Positions 60,256-64,000 of a stretch of DNA of 64,000 nucleotides are shown here, one piece after another. Source of the stretch: Oceanobacillus kimchii X50 (GTDB lineage: Bacteria; Bacillota; Bacilli; Bacillales; Amphibacillaceae); NCBI RefSeq assembly GCF_000340475.1, contig NZ_CM001792.1, positions 1,262,659 through 1,326,658 of the forward strand, in the 5' to 3' direction. Within the stretch, counting starts at the first letter, position 1; the number at the start of each line of letters is the position of its first letter. The translations under genes and the position numbers were made by a program. The notes beneath the pieces are model-generated. The model had not been told where the DNA came from. It ran no database searches and saw only the letters and a list, made by a program, of their open reading frames with translations.

Positions 60256-62130
60256 TTAAATCCTCCCGATTAAGTTAAACATATCAGAAACATGATCCTC
60301 TGCTTCAAATAAATCTTCAATAGACGTTCGGTACGTCTCAATATGTTTTTTCCCTTTTTCCACGGATTGTCGCATGTAGCTAATCTCCTCATCAAGATCA
60401 GCTTGTTCTAAAGGAAGAAATTCTTCATGGACATTAATTTGACGGACAGTCTTATTTAAGCGTGGAAAGTAAATGTGTTTTCTTAGTAAATCTCTATATA
60501 GACCAGGACTAGCTTCCATTTCATTTATCTTGGCCATAACTTTTTGTTTTTCTTCATTAAATGCGTTTTGAATTTCATCAGTCACTGCTTTTTCGAGGTT
60601 ATTAATCATGGTGGATTTCTCTTCAAGAAGGGGAAAGCATTGTTGATACATTCGTAGTGCCGCAGATATATTAATTTGTATGTTTCCTCCTTTACTGGAG
60701 GTTAATACCATATCTCTTCCTAGATAAGATTTATTTCTGCCATCACCACTTAATGATGAAAGCATTTCTATCAGACTATGACTATCTGTAATTGCTTCTA
60801 AGTTGTGTAGAATATTACTATCCTGAATATTTTTGACGATTTCTGTGAATTTTTTCCCGTGTTGCATGATTTTTAAAATGGTACCAGAGTCTGCGCCCAA
60901 TGTAGCAAATGGGTTATTCAAATCTCGTACACTTATATTTCTCTCTATTAATTCTTGAATCTCATTTAGTTCGTGCTGCAAATTACCGAACTCGGTGATT
61001 AATGTATCTTGTTGGTTCTTGGTAATATAACCAGCCTCATAGAGCCTTCCGAAAATTAATTCTGAGTTATCTGTTATGATTTTAATCTTTTCGTTTAATA
61101 CCGGAACATTGTCGTTTAAGTTACGGATGACAGTATCTACTTCAGTAGGACTCGTAATATACCATTTGAAATAGTCCATACCACCACTCTTATCTTCAAA
61201 TAATGAAGGGTTAACTCCAAGTAATTTCTCAATACCAGCATTCATTCCACCTTGCTCTGCTGCTATCGTGTAATCTATGGCCATTTCTTGAAAACTAACT
61301 ATGATATCGTCGGGAATATCATCAACTATTTCACGTAAACCAGGAAGGGAAGGATTCGTATTAATATACTGAACGTCTCCTAATGTGAGAAAACCACGTA
61401 TACCACTCACAGCGTACAGTGGGTCATCTTCAGAGATAAATTGCGTTATATTTTGTTCTTTGTCACTGTAGTAATCTTTCGCAAAATCGTGAAGTTCTTG
61501 AGGTGTGATGTCGTAGATGTCGTAAATTCCTTCTATGGAAAAAGCTTCTTCAAGAGATACTTGAAAATGTATGTCTAGTCTATATAATTGATAATAATTT
61601 GTCTGTGCTCCGTTAATACTAAAGACTTCATCAAAAGTGTTAAATACTAAATGAGCAGTTGTGTTATTATTATGTGCTAATGAATGTGCGAGTCCTATTG
61701 TATTAGTGTTATTATCTATTTCAAATTCAGTATAAGCATCGTTGGTAAAGTTATTAGTGGCAATTGCTTGATCACTTGATTGTCCTGCAAACATTGCTTT
61801 TAAATTATATTCCCAGTCTTGTATATCTTGAGTGCCTTGAGAAATTACATATACTTCTTCTGTTTCTCCTTTATTAATATAAATAGCAGTACCGTCATAA
61901 CCTGATTGTTGAACTTCTAGATCATTTGACTCGGATGAGTGAAATATCTTCAAGTCTTCATCGAGTAGTTTTCCAGTTTCTTCTAAAAAAATTTTCTTTA
62001 CCTCAATTTCAAAATTATTTTTGGCTTTTTCTAAAGGTATATTTTGTAGTGCTTTAGGAGAAAAATGCTTATATTCTAAGTCTATAATTCTTGTTTTAAT
62101 TTCAGGGGTATTAAATAAATTTGGATTCAT
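60256..62130 (-). CDS. DUF6792 lipase-like protein, possible secreted effector
   Basis: 624 residues from ATG 62130; a GTG three codons earlier overlaps the upstream gene. Residues 1-300 form an alpha/beta hydrolase-like domain: YDGTAIYINKGE, VYVISQGTQDIQDWEYNLKA and the lipase elbow AHSLAHNNN (Ser in AHSLA, first Gly replaced by Ala). The C-terminal half is coiled coil (NDNVPVLNEKIKIITDNSEL, MRQSVEKGKKHIETYRTS). There is no signal peptide, so a type VII route is possible. Two paralogous lipoproteins lie upstream, as if providing protection. Confidence 0.65.
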   Translation of the reverse strand: MNPNLFNTPEIKTRIIDLEYKHFSPKALQNIPLEKAKNNFEIEVKKIFLEETGKLLDEDLKIFHSSESNDLEVQQSGYDGTAIYINKGETEEVYVISQGTQDIQDWEYNLKAMFAGQSSDQAIATNNFTNDAYTEFEIDNNTNTIGLAHSLAHNNNTTAHLVFNTFDEVFSINGAQTNYYQLYRLDIHFQVSLEEAFSIEGIYDIYDITPQELHDFAKDYYSDKEQNITQFISEDDPLYAVSGIRGFLTLGDVQYINTNPSLPGLREIVDDIPDDIIVSFQEMAIDYTIAAEQGGMNAGIEKLLGVNPSLFEDKSGGMDYFKWYITSPTEVDTVIRNLNDNVPVLNEKIKIITDNSELIFGRLYEAGYITKNQQDTLITEFGNLQHELNEIQELIERNISVRDLNNPFATLGADSGTILKIMQHGKKFTEIVKNIQDSNILHNLEAITDSHSLIEMLSSLSGDGRNKSYLGRDMVLTSSKGGNIQINISAALRMYQQCFPLLEEKSTMINNLEKAVTDEIQNAFNEEKQKVMAKINEMEASPGLYRDLLRKHIYFPRLNKTVRQINVHEEFLPLEQADLDEEISYMRQSVEKGKKHIETYRTSIEDLFEAEDHVSDMFNLIGRI

Positions 62131-62135
62131 ATAAG

Positions 62136-62798
62136 TCACTCACTTTTATAATCTTCAAATTTTATCGATTTAAATTGTTCAATGATACTATTTTTATGGT
62201 TATTTATCTTGACTTCGCAATTATTATCGTTCAATTCATTAGTACATTTTACGGTGGAGGTTATTTGAATTTGTTGATTATCATTCCATAATAATGAAAC
62301 TAGCATTACCCTCTTATCGTTTATTTTATACTCCGCGACATCATATGTTTTTGAATTACTATCAATATTTTTAAATTCTAGGTCATAATCCGCACTCTGC
62401 GAGAGTTGCTTCTTACTACTATCTGGACTAGAGATAGCATTAAAGTAGTTGAATGTATGACTTATAAATATATCATTAATTGCTTCTCTATAACCTATAA
62501 CTAGTGTTTCACTACGGTTATCTGGACCAACGATATGACTTTTTTCGTCTATAAGCATCTTCTCTGGAAAGTCCATCGTAAAACTTTTTGACTTGGAAAA
62601 GAAAGGGTAGAATCCTTCACGCACAGGCTCTATGGATTGTATAAATTCACGGGTGAATTCATCTTGAAGAGCTGGAACATCGGCTAAATCTTCAGCTTTC
62701 ATTTCAGAAGGAGACGTATTTTCTTCTTTATCATTATTCATACCACAACCTCCTAGGATAAATAAGACAATTAATAATATCCACATATATTTTTTCAT
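62136..62798 (-). CDS. Lipoprotein paralogue B beside the DUF6792 gene
   Basis: 220 residues from ATG 62798 behind TTGGAGG. Lipoprotein signal WILLIVLFILGGCG. The body (FTREFIQSIEPVREGFYPF, SKSFTMDFPEKM, VGPDNRSETLVI) is closely similar to the next gene, so this is a tandem duplication. It ends about five bases before the DUF6792 start. Lipoproteins beside a putative effector often act as immunity proteins; this is inference. Confidence 0.7.
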   Translation of the reverse strand: MKKYMWILLIVLFILGGCGMNNDKEENTSPSEMKAEDLADVPALQDEFTREFIQSIEPVREGFYPFFSKSKSFTMDFPEKMLIDEKSHIVGPDNRSETLVIGYREAINDIFISHTFNYFNAISSPDSSKKQLSQSADYDLEFKNIDSNSKTYDVAEYKINDKRVMLVSLLWNDNQQIQITSTVKCTNELNDNNCEVKINNHKNSIIEQFKSIKFEDYKSE

Positions 62799-62837
62799 GA
62801 GGCATACCTCCAACATAGGTCTTAATCTTCATCGTAT

Positions 62838-62892
62838 ATAAGTATATAGATTATATACCCGGAATCAACAAAAATAAGTAAAAATTATGAAA
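62838..62892 (-). repeat. Duplicated promoter region, copy 1
   Basis: The segment with TATAAGTATATAGATTATAT and CCCGGAATCAAC recurs upstream of the other lipoprotein gene at 63659-63714 with only a few changes, so the duplication includes the promoter. Confidence 0.75.
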
Positions 62893-62945
62893 ATAATACA
62901 AATGTCGTAAGTATTATTGACTAAAAGAGGTGAAAGTGAAATGAA

Positions 62946-63629
62946 TTAATTTAAGTTTGTTTTAAAATCATTTACTTTCATATTAATTACATCTATGGTT
63001 TTTAATATTTCAATAATATTATCTTTTTCTTTGCTTACATGTTCTTTACATTGATTCGCTTCAGTACAGGTGAAACTTACGTTAAGGTGGATTTGGCCAT
63101 ATTCGTTCCAAATTAATGCTGCTATAGAATAAAGTTTTTCATTAAACTTGTAGTCTGCAATGGATAAATTGGTTTCATTATTTGTTTTTATATCTTCAAA
63201 ATTTAAATCTCTGCCGTGGCTAAGTGAAATTGTATTTTTACTGTTTTCTTCGACAGGCTCTCCTCTATAATAGTGTAAAATATAATTTGGATATACTTCT
63301 AAATTTCTATTAGAAGATCCCCAAGTAATAGTTTCGCTTCTATTGTCCGGACCAACTATATGACTTTCAATATTTACAATCATGTCCTGTGGAAAATCCA
63401 TCGTAAAACTCTTTGACTTGGATACGAAAGGGTAGAAGCCTTCACGAACGGGTTCGATGGATTGTATAAACTCACGGGTGAATTTATCTTGAAGGGCTGG
63501 AACATCGGGTAAGTCTTCAGCATTTATGTCAGAAGGGAGTAAATTTTCTTTTTCATCATCATTCGTTCCGCAGCCTGCTATCATAATTAATATTGCTAAA
63601 AGTAACCAAAGTATTTTTTCAAGAAGCAT
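62946..63629 (-). CDS. Lipoprotein paralogue A
   Basis: 227 residues. Lipoprotein signal ILWLLLAILIMIAGCG; the body (DKFTREFIQSIEPVREGFYP, SKSFTMDFPQDM, VGPDNRSETITW) parallels paralogue B, then diverges. ATG 63629 lies only one base after GGAGG; in paralogue B the equivalent start is 7 bases later but here that TTG is out of frame. The start has therefore shifted and expression may be weak. Two cysteines near the end (FTCTEANQCKEH) match those of paralogue B. Confidence 0.65.
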   Translation of the reverse strand: MLLEKILWLLLAILIMIAGCGTNDDEKENLLPSDINAEDLPDVPALQDKFTREFIQSIEPVREGFYPFVSKSKSFTMDFPQDMIVNIESHIVGPDNRSETITWGSSNRNLEVYPNYILHYYRGEPVEENSKNTISLSHGRDLNFEDIKTNNETNLSIADYKFNEKLYSIAALIWNEYGQIHLNVSFTCTEANQCKEHVSKEKDNIIEILKTIDVINMKVNDFKTNLN

Positions 63630-63658
63630 TCCTCCAACATAACTTATCGTCTTCACCA

Positions 63659-63714
63659 CATATAAGTATATAGATTATATACCCGGAATCAACGAAAATA
63701 AGTAAAAATTATGA
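63659..63714 (-). repeat. Duplicated promoter region, copy 2
   Basis: Second copy of the segment at 62838-62892. Confidence 0.75.
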
Positions 63715-63758
63715 AAACAAAAAAATACAGATATCACATCTGTATTTTCTACAAACAA

Positions 63759-64000
63759 CTATTCTTTTTCTATTTTTGCATCTGTAATAATTGGATATGC
63801 CATTCTATCAATGCCTTCAAAAGTTCCAGTTACCTGAACATTATCATCTTCTGTCCATTCTTCAATTGAATCAATAACAATAACATAAATATCACCTTCT
63901 GCATCTTCAATGTGAATATGGTTACTTTCTTTCAAAGTAAATGCTTCATGTTGTACGTCTTCACTATCTGAGCTTTTCATTACATGTGTTTGTTGGTCTT
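63759..64000 (-). CDS. C-terminal part of an uncharacterised protein (partial)
   Basis: The frame is open through the right window edge (codons before the internal ATG 63980 encode DQQTHV). The visible 80 residues form a small beta-rich, acidic domain (HIHIEDAEGDIYVIVIDSIE, VQVTGTFEGIDRMAYPI), OB-fold-like and reminiscent of single-domain lipoprotein ends. No stronger call is possible. Confidence 0.5.
   Translation of the reverse strand, partial: DQQTHVMKSSDSEDVQHEAFTLKESNHIHIEDAEGDIYVIVIDSIEEWTEDDNVQVTGTFEGIDRMAYPIITDAKIEKE

Overview
The window is low-GC DNA with Bacillaceae-type gene content: strong AGGAGG-like ribosome binding sites, TTG/GTG starts, Bacillus-type LexA and Zur boxes, T-box, SAM, TPP and yybP-ykoY leaders, and close counterparts of the B. 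subtilis yjcF/yjcG/yjcH, yfiB/yfiC, lipM and lipA genes. A BCCT osmolyte carrier and the general style suggest a halotolerant Oceanobacillus/Virgibacillus-like organism; that placement is inference.

Layout. 1-5.2 kb: yjcF-G-H block and a heterodimeric ABC exporter. 5.7-17.2 kb: an island in the 3' end of a tRNA-Val(GAC) gene. The tRNA end is repeated imperfectly at 17216-17244, an integrase C-terminal relic lies beside the tRNA, and the interior holds phage-lysis relics (XhlA-like, holin), two yolD genes behind LexA boxes, a DUF4041/GIY-YIG protein, a large secreted DUF4832 protein, a TraB/GumN protein and several tiny membrane peptides. 17.2-20.2 kb: decayed flank with a YjbR gene carrying an in-frame UGA. 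20.4-26.2 kb: BCCT transporter, then a minus-strand group of class III aminotransferase, YjiH-type membrane protein and GlcD-like oxidase. 27.7-38.6 kb: wall-anchored GH43 arabinanase, MaoC, amidohydrolase, metallopeptidase, sugar isomerase, a T-box leader in front of two GNAT acetyltransferases, a broken MFS gene and a secreted pectate lyase. Both polysaccharide genes have cre-like sites, so plant-polymer use under CcpA control is a fair inference. 38.6-45 kb: IS3 relic, a 52-bp tandem array, CynX-type MFS, HAD phosphatase, SAM riboswitch with an Fbp-like gene, GNAT/methyltransferase/HIT operon. 45-52.9 kb: Zur-controlled ZinT lipoprotein, transporters, TPP riboswitch and lipM-lipA. 53-64 kb: yybP-ykoY (Mn) riboswitch ahead of a 40-residue basic peptide and a kinase-like protein, PP2C and HIT genes, an XRE-DUF1232 regulator with two SEDS genes, and a DUF6792 lipase-like protein with two paralogous lipoproteins.

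The most notable theme is regulatory RNA in front of unexpected genes: T-box before acetyltransferases, S-box before an Fbp-like small protein, THI-box before lipoate synthesis, and yybP-ykoY before a tiny basic peptide and a kinase. The second theme is erosion: many genes survive only as start fragments or frameshifted relics.
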